A DNA stretch of 64,000 bases, taken from contig BCGQ01000003.1 of NCBI GenBank assembly GCA_001599355.1, positions 312,468 through 376,467 on the forward strand, written 5' to 3'. The notes beneath the pieces are model-generated. The model saw only the letters and a list, made by a program, of their open reading frames with translations, did no database searches and was not told the DNA's origin. The DNA comes from Nakazawaea peltata (Eukaryota > Ascomycota > Pichiomycetes > Alaninales > Pachysolenaceae). Numbering within the stretch: the stretch's first letter is position 1; each line of letters opens with the position of its first letter. Shown here piece after piece: positions 29,729-38,559 of the stretch. Made by a program: the position numbers and the translations under genes.

Positions 29729-29893
29729 ATGAATCCTTACAACTACTACTTCTACCATTTGCCTCATTACATGCTCACAAAGAGGGAGAGCATGTTGTTG
29801 CATCTGACGATGGGTTTGATCTCGCTGATCTTGATCTACTCCATCGTACGGTCCGCATACACCTCGGTTCATCTCGTGAAGGCCTTTTTATGA
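29729..29893 (+). CDS. TSC3: Candidate small subunit of serine palmitoyltransferase (Tsc3/ssSPT-like)
   Basis: A 54-codon ORF beginning MNPYNYYFYHLPHYMLTKRE, with an in-frame TGA two codons upstream of the ATG. It encodes one hydrophobic helix (about residues 23-40) after a Tyr-rich segment. The pattern YY..HLP.Y.......S..LH resembles yeast Tsc3 (YYIHLPFYLMASFDSFFLH), and YML...E resembles human SPTSSA. These ER proteins bind and stimulate serine palmitoyltransferase, the first step of sphingolipid synthesis. It is shorter than yeast Tsc3 (80 residues), lacking the N-terminal extension. The neighbouring sphingolipid desaturase supports the call. Short length makes chance similarity possible. 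Two CTGs read as Ala. Confidence 0.55.
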   Translation: MNPYNYYFYHLPHYMLTKRESMLLHLTMGLISLILIYSIVRSAYTSVHLVKAFL

Positions 29894-30022
29894 TCTGTCC
29901 ATTCGTTTAATTTACTCGGTGTTGGGGGTTGAACGCGTCTTATACACTGTGTGTACAGGATGTTGCACCCCGGGTTTGTACATTTTTAGAACTTGAATGG
30001 GATGGTTAATATATATATTTAT

Positions 30023-32545
30023 TTACAATTGAATTAATGCCTCCTCTTCCTCTGTTTCATCGAGATCCTGTATTTCATCACTGGTTTTCTCTTCTTCTTT
30101 GGCGTTTGATGATTTTCTCATTGATCCATGACTCTTCTTCCGATGGTGATTGAAGATCCCATGATGATGATGAGGTTGCTCTTTAGCTCCTAATAACTTC
30201 AGAATCGATCTCTTCTTCAACTCTTCCTTGATTTTATCCTCTCCTTCCTCATCGTTGTAGTCATAAAGGTCGATGACCTCTTCTTTTAAATCAAGAGAAG
30301 GTTTTCGGGAGTGGTTCTCTTTATCACTTACTGGTGCTTCAGTTGTAGACTCTTCAGGTTTTTCGAGTGTCACCTTTTGTTCCATTTGTAAACTTTCAAA
30401 CTTCGCAGAGAAATCTTCATCTTCCAAATCAATCAAGCTTTTACTGGAGCTGTCAACTGTGTCTACTGTGCTCACTCCCGTTTCTACTGCATTCATCACC
30501 TTGTCTTGGAGTTTGGAAATTTTCAGATTACTACTCTCTGAAGGAGACGTTTTGAATTCAGATGTCTTTCTTTTCGGCAATGGTGGAGCAGGTTCCTCAG
30601 TTTGAGATAAAACAGGGAATGGGTTATTTGGAGACCTAGAAGCTTTTGGAACTGATGGAGCCAGAGGCAACGAATCTGAGGTTTGTCTAGATTGAGATTG
30701 CGAGTTATAATTGGCTTGAGCTTGAGTTTCAGGGATTTGAATTTTTGGAACTGCTACCTCCACCTTCGGAATTTCCATTTTAGGGACCTGTGCCTGTGGA
30801 ATGGCAGCTTCTACTCTTGGGATTACAACATTCGGGACTTGTACTTGCTGAGTAGGGATTTGGTTGGAAATATTCATCTTATCCAATTGTGTGTGAGAAC
30901 GAGGCTGGGGAAGCTTATTTAGATTTTGGAGTTTCAGCTGGGCGTCTGGCTTCACCTGTGGTGCTTGTCCCTGAGGTATCTGTCCTTGAGGTATCTGTCC
31001 TTGAGGTATCTGTCCTTGAGGTACCTGAGAAGGAACAGATGGTTTCTGATGGAGCTGTTGCATTTGCTGATGTTGTTGTTGTTGTTGTTGCTGCTGCTGC
31101 TGTGCCTGCATCTGTTGATACTGTAACTGTTGCTGATACAGAAGTTGTTGCTGATACATCATATATTGCTGCTGCTCATAAAGCTTCTGTTGATAATTCT
31201 GTAACTGTAACAGGTGAGCCTCCTCAGGAGTCAAAGTCCTAATTTCATGTCTTATTTTCGATGCACCCTCATGTTGTGGTACAGGCAGTAATAATTCAGG
31301 AGATGCACTTCTCTTCTCTTCAGTCTTTTTCGTAGAGATATCTGTAGTAGAAAGATCATCTAAAGAAGGGAAACGTTCCTCAACATTTTCCAAAATCTCA
31401 TCATCATCATCAGAATCTCCTCCCTCATCATCTGTCTTAGGAGGATTCTTACTAACAGATGATCCAGTGGAAGGGTTGTACTGTTGCCTATAAAATTCCT
31501 TATCCTTGGTTTCACTGTCTAAAGTTTGCTTCTGTTCCTCTTCGGTCTTGTCCAGAACTGGTTGCTCAGGAACAGGGACAGCATAAGAAATCTCTGGGAA
31601 TTTGTATGGACCCAATTGATAGAAATCTTCAATATCAGAAACATCCAACTCTCCGTTAGATAATTTGGACACCTCATAAAGAACTTGAACGATATTAGGT
31701 CTGAAATCTGGCTTATCCTGTAACATAATGATGATCAAATTCTTAATACCTTGAGAGATTTGTGGTTTAGATGGGAATTGAAACAGAGCATGCAAAATCA
31801 GTAACTCACCAGTGGTCTCAAATGGAGTTGTATAGTAACATAACTTATAAAGGAACACCCCCAATGCCCATATATCCGACTTATTATCTATTGGCAAGGC
31901 TCTATAAAGGTCTATCATCTCGGGACATCTATATTGTGGTGTAGTCTGATGCAAAATATCGTTATGTAAGTATTGGAATTCTTGTTCATTCTTGGGTGGT
32001 CTCAAGTATGGAGAAGTAGATCCGAAATCAGCCAACTTGAACTTCATTTTAGAGTCTATCAATACATTCTCGATCTTGATATCCCTATGAATCATATGCA
32101 GTTTATGCATAGCCATTACCAGATGAGAAACATCGAACATGATCTTCAATATCTCCTTCTCAGTCAACTTTGTCTTTATTCTTTGGTTCATATATTCCAA
32201 TAATGATTTATTAGAGCAAAGTTCCATCAAAACTAAAACCTCATACGCGGAACCATCCGGTAATCTTGAAGCATTGGAATCGTAATAACGGACGACGTAG
32301 TCACACCGCGCTAACTTCTGCATGACCACAACTTCGGAACGAAGCTGATTCAATCCATTTTTGTCGGGCACAATGACCCTTTTCAAACATGCAATCGAAT
32401 CAACCGCCTCTTCTCCTGTATTTTCTACAGGAGGCGCCACTTTGACGGAATAAATATGGGCGAAACCCCCTTCGGCCAAGTAATCGATGATCTCGACCGA
32501 ATGAGTTCCTACTGACAACTTAGTGCCTTTCTCGAGCTTTTCCAT
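30023..32545 (-). CDS. Ark1/Prk1/Akl1-family actin-patch kinase
   Basis: An 840-residue Ser/Thr kinase of the NAK (AAK1/GAK) family, which phosphorylates endocytic coat adaptors such as Pan1 and Sla1. The kinase domain fills about residues 10-295: YLAEGGFAHIYSVKV glycine loop, CLKRVIVPDK (catalytic Lys), HRDIKIENVL, DFGSTSP and SDIWALGVFLYKL. The long tail is Gln-rich (a CAG/CAA run near 31070-31190 reads as polyQ), has a 15-bp repeat encoding GQIPQ units, several Pro-rich segments including APPLPKRK that could bind the Abp1 SH3, and an acidic end. The frame reaches a TTG five codons up; ATG 32545 is used. Ark1, Prk1 and Akl1 cannot be separated by eye. Confidence 0.9.
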   Translation of the reverse strand: MEKLEKGTKLSVGTHSVEIIDYLAEGGFAHIYSVKVAPPVENTGEEAVDSIACLKRVIVPDKNGLNQLRSEVVVMQKLARCDYVVRYYDSNASRLPDGSAYEVLVLMELCSNKSLLEYMNQRIKTKLTEKEILKIMFDVSHLVMAMHKLHMIHRDIKIENVLIDSKMKFKLADFGSTSPYLRPPKNEQEFQYLHNDILHQTTPQYRCPEMIDLYRALPIDNKSDIWALGVFLYKLCYYTTPFETTGELLILHALFQFPSKPQISQGIKNLIIIMLQDKPDFRPNIVQVLYEVSKLSNGELDVSDIEDFYQLGPYKFPEISYAVPVPEQPVLDKTEEEQKQTLDSETKDKEFYRQQYNPSTGSSVSKNPPKTDDEGGDSDDDDEILENVEERFPSLDDLSTTDISTKKTEEKRSASPELLLPVPQHEGASKIRHEIRTLTPEEAHLLQLQNYQQKLYEQQQYMMYQQQLLYQQQLQYQQMQAQQQQQQQQQQHQQMQQLHQKPSVPSQVPQGQIPQGQIPQGQIPQGQAPQVKPDAQLKLQNLNKLPQPRSHTQLDKMNISNQIPTQQVQVPNVVIPRVEAAIPQAQVPKMEIPKVEVAVPKIQIPETQAQANYNSQSQSRQTSDSLPLAPSVPKASRSPNNPFPVLSQTEEPAPPLPKRKTSEFKTSPSESSNLKISKLQDKVMNAVETGVSTVDTVDSSSKSLIDLEDEDFSAKFESLQMEQKVTLEKPEESTTEAPVSDKENHSRKPSLDLKEEVIDLYDYNDEEGEDKIKEELKKRSILKLLGAKEQPHHHHGIFNHHRKKSHGSMRKSSNAKEEEKTSDEIQDLDETEEEEALIQL
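30966..31025 (-). repeat. 15-bp coding minisatellite in the kinase tail
   Basis: About four copies of TGTCCTTGAGGTATC encode consecutive GQIPQ pentapeptides in the Gln/Pro-rich tail. The copies are almost identical at DNA level, implying recent expansion or homogenisation. Confidence 0.85.
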
Positions 32546-32991
32546 TAGTTTTTGATCCAATTGAGTTCTGTTGCCCCTCCTGATCGATTAGTCTTTGCGT
32601 GTCAAATAATTTGAAGCGCGCGGAGGGCGAAGGGTTCCGTTTTAGGAAGGAGGATAAAGGGGGTGCATGAGAGATGGAGGGGTAAAGGGGGAGGGGTAAT
32701 AGGGATGGACAATCGGAGGAGACGGAGGAGACGGAGTAATTAAAGGGGTTAACTTAAGGATTAAGTAACTAAGAAGTGAGAGTCACTATACGGTGAGCCA
32801 AGATTATTAAGATAATTAAGATAATTAAAGTAATTAAAGTAACTAAGGTAAATAAAGGGTAACAGAGTCAATACCACAAATACTACTACAAATACTACTA
32901 CAAATACTCTACAAATACTCTACAAATACTCTACAAATACTCTACAAATACTCTACAAGTACTATGTGCAAAATCTCACTTCAATCCTATC
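32546..32991. other. Kinase promoter and ORC2 3' spacer with microsatellites
   Basis: A 446-bp spacer. It contains a G-rich run (32640-32745, including repeated GGAGGAGACGGAGGAGACGGAG), ATAATTAAG/GTAATTAAA repeats (32808-32845) and the 11-12-bp ACAAATACT array next to ORC2. No ORF or RNA gene was recognised. Confidence 0.55.
32875..32961. repeat. 11/12-bp tandem array of CTACAAATACT
   Basis: Two 12-bp units (TACTACAAATAC) are followed by about six 11-bp units (TCTACAAATAC) ending some 30 bp from the ORC2 stop, so it lies in the ORC2 3' region. The period changes from 12 to 11 within the array. Confidence 0.85.
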
Positions 32992-34803
32992 CTAATCTAA
33001 TAACTCCTCCTCAAGCAATCTCTCCATCTCATCCATCTTAAATGGAACAAAAACAAACTCAGTCCCACTAGAATCCTTAATCAAATTACACATATTATGC
33101 TCGACAAATTCATGTAACATAGTCCTGAAATTCACATCATTACTAACCACGAATTCCTCAAGACAAAGTTGATATAATTTCTTCAATTCCAATCCGAACT
33201 TTAACGAGCCAAGAAGTTGGCCCCGGATCTCGGGTTTACGTACCAATTCGGGATCTTCGTCCATAATAGAAAGCTGATGAGATAACAAAATCCGATACAA
33301 AGACTTGGCATTCAGAGTCAAAGATGCCAAAACATACTTGGCTCCCTTAGATCCAACGAATTTACTCGATTTTCCTAATGCGAGAACATCTTTAAACGAA
33401 TTCTCCACATTGTAACTATGGAAAGTGGTCAAGTCATGCCATACGAATTTATAATTGGAAAGTTTGGATGAGTCCCACATTAAAGGAGCATTGATCGTGT
33501 CAACACTCGAAATAAGCCATACGCTATTCATCTGTGCCAAAGTACTCAACAGAGTTTGGGATTTAGCATCCCTTAATGCATTACTGTCAATATTATGCAC
33601 TAATAAAATTAACTTTGGAGGGGAAGATGCATCTAAAAATGGACGCAGGTTCTTAGGAACAATAGATGCAAGAGATATGAGAAGGTCACGCGGATTCTTG
33701 GGAAGCTTATGATCTTGATGATCAGGCAAAACTATCGGAACCACGGTTTGTAAGATTTCCTTTACTGTCACCTCGGAATTGTATCCATTCACAACACAGC
33801 ATTTAGTGCCCTTCAACCGTGGTAATAAATGATTCTTTGTGAAATCTAGCAATAGCTCACGTTTTGACCCGACACCATAGAAACATAGATTGAAACCTTG
33901 CATGAGTTCATAGTGCCATTGATGGAACATCTTTTTATGAAACAGAATTAAGTTTTGTTTTCCCTTGAAATGCAAAAGGTCTACCAATTTTATATTATGC
34001 AAGTACTCGCTGTATTCAACTGAGGCCACCTGGGCCAATGTATTTCCAGAAGTACGGACTTTGGTTTTATGCTGTTCAAAATATCCTTCGAATCCATCTA
34101 AGAATAACGGACGATCATCGAATTTCTTTTGTTGTAATAAAAAGTCGTCTTTTTTCAGTGGAATTGGAGTGGGGATGAAATCAGGTTTGGGTATTAAAAC
34201 ATGACTCAATTTCTGAGGACTCAAAGACACATTGGACTGCTCGATCTTACGAGGTGATGGGGAATATGATAAAGCTCTAGGTTGTCTTTTTGTTCTTGGT
34301 TTACTGCCATATACTACATCCTCATCATCAGGATCATCTATTTCTTCTTCCTCGTCATCATCATCCTCATCATCTGAAGGTATAATTTCTTGGTCATCAT
34401 CATCATCTGCCTTCTGACCCAGATCATTCTCCTCCGTATCTTCACCCTCTTCTATATCAACCTCATAAGTAATTTCACTACCCCCATCTCTTTTGGAAGC
34501 TGCGATAATTCTATCAGCCAATGTCATGTCATCTCCAAACTCCTCGTCCGAGGAGTCGTCCATCAATTTGTCATAATTCCGCCTTATAGCTCGTTTACGA
34601 GCACTACGGTCCAAATCTGTATTCACTCTCTTCTTCGGTGATGGAGTGCCACTACGTCCATTCTTTTTAGGTGTAGTCGTCAAGATCCCTCTTCTAATTG
34701 ACGGAGCCAGATTCTGTTGCTTCTTCCTGGTCCGTGTTCTCGGTGTCTCAATTTCAATGACTCCTTCCCTTCTTCTTGAAGGAGAGGAAAATATATCCGC
34801 CAT
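32992..34803 (-). CDS. ORC2: Origin recognition complex subunit 2
   Basis: A 603-residue Orc2 (yeast 620), part of the ORC ring that marks replication origins and loads Cdc6 and MCM. The N-terminal half is disordered, with basic blocks (SPKKRVNTDLDRSARKR) and acidic runs (about 120-165). The AAA-like domain shows the Orc2 signature FHQWHYELMQGFNLCFYGVGSKR near residue 300 and LILLVHNIDS in the Walker B position, followed by a winged-helix region. The frame extends to a TTG three codons up; the ATG at 34803 is used. A 283-bp divergent spacer to RPC11 holds ACGCG at 34890. Confidence 0.93.
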   Translation of the reverse strand: MADIFSSPSRRREGVIEIETPRTRTRKKQQNLAPSIRRGILTTTPKKNGRSGTPSPKKRVNTDLDRSARKRAIRRNYDKLMDDSSDEEFGDDMTLADRIIAASKRDGGSEITYEVDIEEGEDTEENDLGQKADDDDDQEIIPSDDEDDDDEEEEIDDPDDEDVVYGSKPRTKRQPRALSYSPSPRKIEQSNVSLSPQKLSHVLIPKPDFIPTPIPLKKDDFLLQQKKFDDRPLFLDGFEGYFEQHKTKVRTSGNTLAQVASVEYSEYLHNIKLVDLLHFKGKQNLILFHKKMFHQWHYELMQGFNLCFYGVGSKRELLLDFTKNHLLPRLKGTKCCVVNGYNSEVTVKEILQTVVPIVLPDHQDHKLPKNPRDLLISLASIVPKNLRPFLDASSPPKLILLVHNIDSNALRDAKSQTLLSTLAQMNSVWLISSVDTINAPLMWDSSKLSNYKFVWHDLTTFHSYNVENSFKDVLALGKSSKFVGSKGAKYVLASLTLNAKSLYRILLSHQLSIMDEDPELVRKPEIRGQLLGSLKFGLELKKLYQLCLEEFVVSNDVNFRTMLHEFVEHNMCNLIKDSSGTEFVFVPFKMDEMERLLEEELLD

Positions 34804-34889
34804 TGTAATCAATCTGTCAATCTCTCACCTCTCGATCTCTCACCTTTTGATCCTCCAGGCGTTCCTTTCAAACCTCCGACTGAAAAATT

Positions 34890-34894
34890 ACGCG
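34890..34894. promoter_or_regulatory. ACGCG box upstream of ORC2
   Basis: ACGCG within TTACGCGCAGG, 87 bp upstream of the ORC2 start. It is a partial MBF-type box and weaker than the full ACGCGT sites at RDH54 and RFC3. Confidence 0.35.
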
Positions 34895-34983
34895 CAGGCC
34901 CAGCTCAGGAGCGTCTCAGAGCTCCCAAACAGAGCCCCAGCCAGACAAGAAGAGAGAAACTCACTTTTCGTAACCTGCTCAGA

Positions 34984-35029
34984 TCATCTCATTTAAAGCA
35001 TAAAAAATTTATTAGTAAAAATTTTTTGA
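34984..35029 (+). promoter_or_regulatory. PAC-like and RRPE-like elements of RPC11
   Basis: TCATCTCAT (34984-34992) and AAAATTTTTTGA (35018-35029) lie 58-103 bp upstream of the RPC11 start. The pair matches promoters of yeast Pol I/III and ribosome-biogenesis genes. Confidence 0.5.
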
Positions 35030-35086
35030 AAGGACCAGAAGGGGTTAGTACAAGTGAGAGCGGTATACCTTATTGATATTCCTAAG

Positions 35087-35480
35087 ATGTTGTCATTCTG
35101 TCCATATTGTTCCAATATGTTGCTTGTAAGTGGAAATATGAATTTTTCAGCTGAAATACTTCATACTAACTGATTACCTGTAGATCAACAAATGTGATAG
35201 TAATGTGAACAGATTCAACTGTCCAACATGTCCATATGAATTTCCTATAGTGGGGACGGAAGTATTTGAACGTAAAGTTTTACAAAGAAAACAGGTGGAT
35301 GATGTTTTAGGAGGTGCTTCTTCTTGGGAAAATGTTGACCAGACCACGACCCAGTGTCCTGTTGAGTCATGTGGGTTTAATAAAGCCTATTTCTTCCAGT
35401 TACAGATTAGAAGTGCTGATGAGCCTATGACAACGTTCTATAAGTGTTGTAAGTGTTCTCATCAATGGAGAGAGAACTGA
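35087..35480 (+). CDS. RPC11: RNA polymerase III subunit C11, one intron
   Basis: Exons are 35087-35125 and 35184-35480 (donor GTAAGT, TACTAAC 13 nt before TAG), giving 111 residues (yeast 110). C11 gives Pol III its RNA-cleavage and termination-reinitiation activity. The N-terminal zinc ribbon has CPYC and CPTC pairs, and the linker KQVDDVLGG is conserved. The C-terminal TFIIS-like ribbon contains the catalytic acidic hairpin QIRSADEPMTTFYKC followed by CSHQW. All ligands are present. Confidence 0.96.
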
Positions 35481-35724
35481 TTACTTCATATCGGATGTTC
35501 TTTGCCTCGACTAGAGGGCTTTTAGAGGTACTTTTACAGCATGTTTGTTTCCGTTTTGTATATATAACTAATTTAATGCATTGTTCAATAGAATTATTGT
35601 AATTAGACGCTGTCATTATTATCTATATGGCTAATCTGACGATATTCAGAATTAAAATCCTTCGTCACTACTAATTTTGAGATTTGAGATCACGTGACCA
35701 TTCTATCAAATTATATATCTATAT

Positions 35725-36552
35725 CTATTTCTTAGAACGTAACTTGCCAGCTTTATCAGCAGCCACCAGAACCAGATCAGCAACAACGTATCTGAAGTTT
35801 CCTCTCTCTAAAGCCATGATACCATCAATGGTAGTGCCTCCTGGAGTACAAAGAGAGGTAATGATTTCATCAATCGATTTACCTGATTCCTCAATCATAG
35901 CCAGAGTTCCTTTCAAAACACCTAAAATCATCTGCTTGCTCATATCCAGAGTCAATCCACGTGAAACACCACCCTTGATGATGGAATCAATGAAAATACT
36001 GGTATACAGAGTACTGCAACCCAAGACAGATCCCACCGCACCAAGACTATTAGGCTTAATAGGGATCATGGAACCGATATTCTCGAATAATCCTAAGACA
36101 TCTGTTTCTAACCCGGACTCCTTTGCCGAATCGCTCAACATGTACGCAATTGGAACCTTGGCGTAATTGATTAAAGTGCTGGTCATCACAACCCCGCATT
36201 TATCAGAGTATGCAAGAAGCTCATCGGTCTCAACCCCGGCGATAATAGACAAAAGAAATTTATCTGATAACAAATCTTTGATCAGATCTAAAGTGGACAT
36301 ACAATGAGCAGGTTCCACGGCAATTAACACGGTATCAGCATTCTTGGTCAGAGCATAGTTATCATTAGTGTACTCTACAACAATTTTGCTGGAGGACCCT
36401 GAAAATTTCTGCTCAAGCTTCTCTAAAGATTCCTTAGATTTAGTAGTGAGAATCAACTTTTCAAGTGGGCAATTCGGTAAGCCAAGGATTGAACCTGCAA
36501 GAGCAGAGCCCATGTGACCGCAGCCTAAAATAGCTAAAGATTTAATTGACAT
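35725..36552 (-). CDS. Divergent pyrroline-5-carboxylate reductase-like protein
   Basis: 275 residues of the P5C reductase family (Pro3, last step of proline synthesis). The N-terminal Rossmann start LAILGCGHMGSALAG and the C-terminal CTPGGTTIDGIMALE are typical. The middle is not: the usual MPNTP block reads MTSTLIN, and the GSGPAY substrate motif reads GCST[CTG]Y, or GCSTAY with CTG as Ala. The family's helix-rich dimer domain follows at normal length. This could be a second, sub-functionalised reductase rather than the housekeeping Pro3; whether another copy exists cannot be seen here. It converges on RPC11 (244 bp). Confidence 0.75.
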   Translation of the reverse strand: MSIKSLAILGCGHMGSALAGSILGLPNCPLEKLILTTKSKESLEKLEQKFSGSSSKIVVEYTNDNYALTKNADTVLIAVEPAHCMSTLDLIKDLLSDKFLLSIIAGVETDELLAYSDKCGVVMTSTLINYAKVPIAYMLSDSAKESGLETDVLGLFENIGSMIPIKPNSLGAVGSVLGCSTLYTSIFIDSIIKGGVSRGLTLDMSKQMILGVLKGTLAMIEESGKSIDEIITSLCTPGGTTIDGIMALERGNFRYVVADLVLVAADKAGKLRSKK

Positions 36553-36708
36553 TGTGGCTTGACTGATGATTAGATTTCTACCCCTCGTTTAGTACATATA
36601 TAATATTTATAAGCGAAATCTATATAATTCTCTTATCTAGTGCGGGTATTACCGCATTGGGCGATTGCATAAGGATGATCATTAGCACTTCGGGGGTTAT
36701 CTTTGAAC

Positions 36709-38323
36709 TCATTGGAGGGTAGAGTCTTTAGAGTCTTCTTTTGGTTCATCTTTGGAGTCGTTCTTTGGTTCTTCCTTTGGTTCTTCCTTTGGCTCCTCCT
36801 TTGGCTCCTCCTTTGGCTCCTCCTTTGGCTCCTTTGGCTCCTCTTTACTCTCCTTCTTAATTCCCCTGGCTGTCAAAAAGCTAAATACCTCCCCATTGTT
36901 AAATCCATCAATAAAGTTAAAGAACCCATGGAATACATTCTCTTGAACTTCCTCCTTGTAGATCTTATCATAAATGTATTTCATCTTGAAGTCGAGCATT
37001 TCTTTCTCAAATGGAGCAAAGGTGATGTCATTGTATCCTAAACTGTTCAATCTGGAGTTATAACTTTCATAGACTGGTTGCTCCAATAACAAACCTAAAG
37101 CGGGCAGCTTTGGAATATTGATTTTTTCGGCATTGAACAGCTCGTTAATTCTCTCTAATGGACATCCGGTTCTCACCACCAAGGAAATCATAGCGATCAT
37201 TTTTCTGATTTGATGCAACATGAAACTTTGACCATGGATTTTGATGGAACACCATTCGGTACCTTCAATGACAAATGGCTTAGAGATGGTCAAAGATTTC
37301 ATATAACGCTGGGCAGATGGGTCCTTGAAAGACTTACCTAAAGTGAAGTTATGGAAGTTGTGATGACCCAAATAATAATTCAACAGCTGCTGGACAAGAT
37401 CGACTCTTTCCTCACTAATTCTATAAGATCTTCTACATTCATTCTCTATTTTCTTAATTCTCTTAATCAACTTGGAGACATCAGAATCCATGTTATCTTC
37501 CTCATGGTTGATCAAACCTTGCAAAGCACGTTCGACATCTTCATCGGAGATGCCATTCTCGTTCAACTTGTCATTGACGGATTTCCACCACAGTTCACCT
37601 TCCAGATCATCTCTGGCAATGCCCGGGTAATTCTCCTTGGCTTCTCTAATTAATTTACCCAATGGGGTAGTTTTCTTAGGGGGAAGGAAAGAATAGGTGG
37701 GGATCAAATATTCGTAGACTCTGGAAGAGCACATTCTTCTACAATCGAAACCTTTATTGGTTCTTTCGATTCCCCAGACTTTAATTTGATCAGGTAAGTA
37801 AGAATTGATCTTCTCAATGATATCTTCATCCTCAATAATCATCTTCAACGAGATGACGTTACCAGCAGCATGAACACCTTTGTCGGTTCTGGCTGCTCTT
37901 TGGAAACCACTTTTTTTCAAGTCATTCGAATTATTCATAGAAATGGCTCCCAGCTTAACAAACGCATCAAAAAGATCACCTTCAATAGTTTTACTTGGTG
38001 GGTTGAATTGCATTCCATGGTATCCAGTACCACAATATCCAACAAGACAGGCAACTTTTTTCTTAGGTCTTCTCTGCTCAGCTACCAGGTTGCCCTGTTC
38101 ATCAACAATACGTCTATAATGTGTTAGTAGTCTTCAAAAGCCACATATGATCTCCAAAACATACCCACGAGTTGGTCTTCTCTCTCCAAACCAGTTCAGA
38201 TTTGGCTTTTTTGGACTCTCTGGAGTCTTCTTCAGACTCCCGCTTACGAACGGTTGGTTGAACCAGAGATTCTGGTTCCATCTCTGTATGCTCCTGTGTA
38301 GTATTTTGAACATTGTCTGACAT
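36709..38323 (-). CDS. PUS1: tRNA pseudouridine synthase Pus1, one intron
   Basis: A TruA-family enzyme modifying tRNA positions such as 26-28, 34-36 and 65-67, and U2 snRNA. Exon 2 (36709-38113) carries RRPKKKVACLVGYCGTGYHGM, the catalytic Asp in RAARTDKGVHA, NFHNFTLGK and IHGQSFMLHQIRKMI, then a KEEP-repeat tail. Exon 1 ends at a tandem donor GTGGGTATGT. Starting at 38323, only the GTGGGT site keeps frame (519 residues, acidic Lys-rich N-terminus). Starting at 38313 in another frame, the GTATGT site keeps frame (517 residues, Arg/Trp/Asn-rich N-terminus). TACTAAC lies 9 nt before the acceptor. CTG at 37105 and 37138 align with Ala in yeast Pus1. The exact N-terminus is unsure. Confidence 0.85.
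36769..36840 (-). repeat. 12-bp coding minisatellite in PUS1 tail
   Basis: Roughly six to seven near-identical units of GGCTCCTCCTTT (and TT-for-GC variants) encode KEEP repeats near the C-terminus, beyond the catalytic fold. Copy number is probably variable between strains. Confidence 0.85.
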
Positions 38324-38401
38324 CGTAGTCTCTTCTCTGCTCTACTCGTAGTCTCCTAACAAAGTCTCTTCCTTCTCTTCTCTTTAGTCTCTGCTAACCG
38401 C

Positions 38402-38459
38402 TGAAAAATTTTCCTGCGCAAAGAAAAATTTTTAGAGAAAAATTTTATTTGAGCTCATC
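38402..38459. promoter_or_regulatory. RRPE-like and PAC-like elements, shared PUS1/NIP7 promoter
   Basis: TGAAAAATTTTC (38402-38413), two further AAAAATTTT blocks and GCTCATC (38453-38459; GATGAGC inverted) lie in the 236-bp divergent promoter, about 100-160 bp before NIP7. Both genes act on tRNA or rRNA, so shared growth control is plausible. Confidence 0.55.
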
Positions 38460-38559
38460 TGAAGAAGTTTAAAGGAAGAGACAGTTGAAGAGAGGTAGTG
38501 AAGGAGCGATACTTGGAGTATTTTGGGTAACGTAAAGACTATCAGAGTACTATAACACA

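Noticed and set aside
35691-35698. TCACGTGA Cbf1-type palindrome
   Set aside because: It lies between two convergent 3' ends (RPC11 and the P5C-reductase-like gene), away from any start codon, so a promoter role is unlikely.
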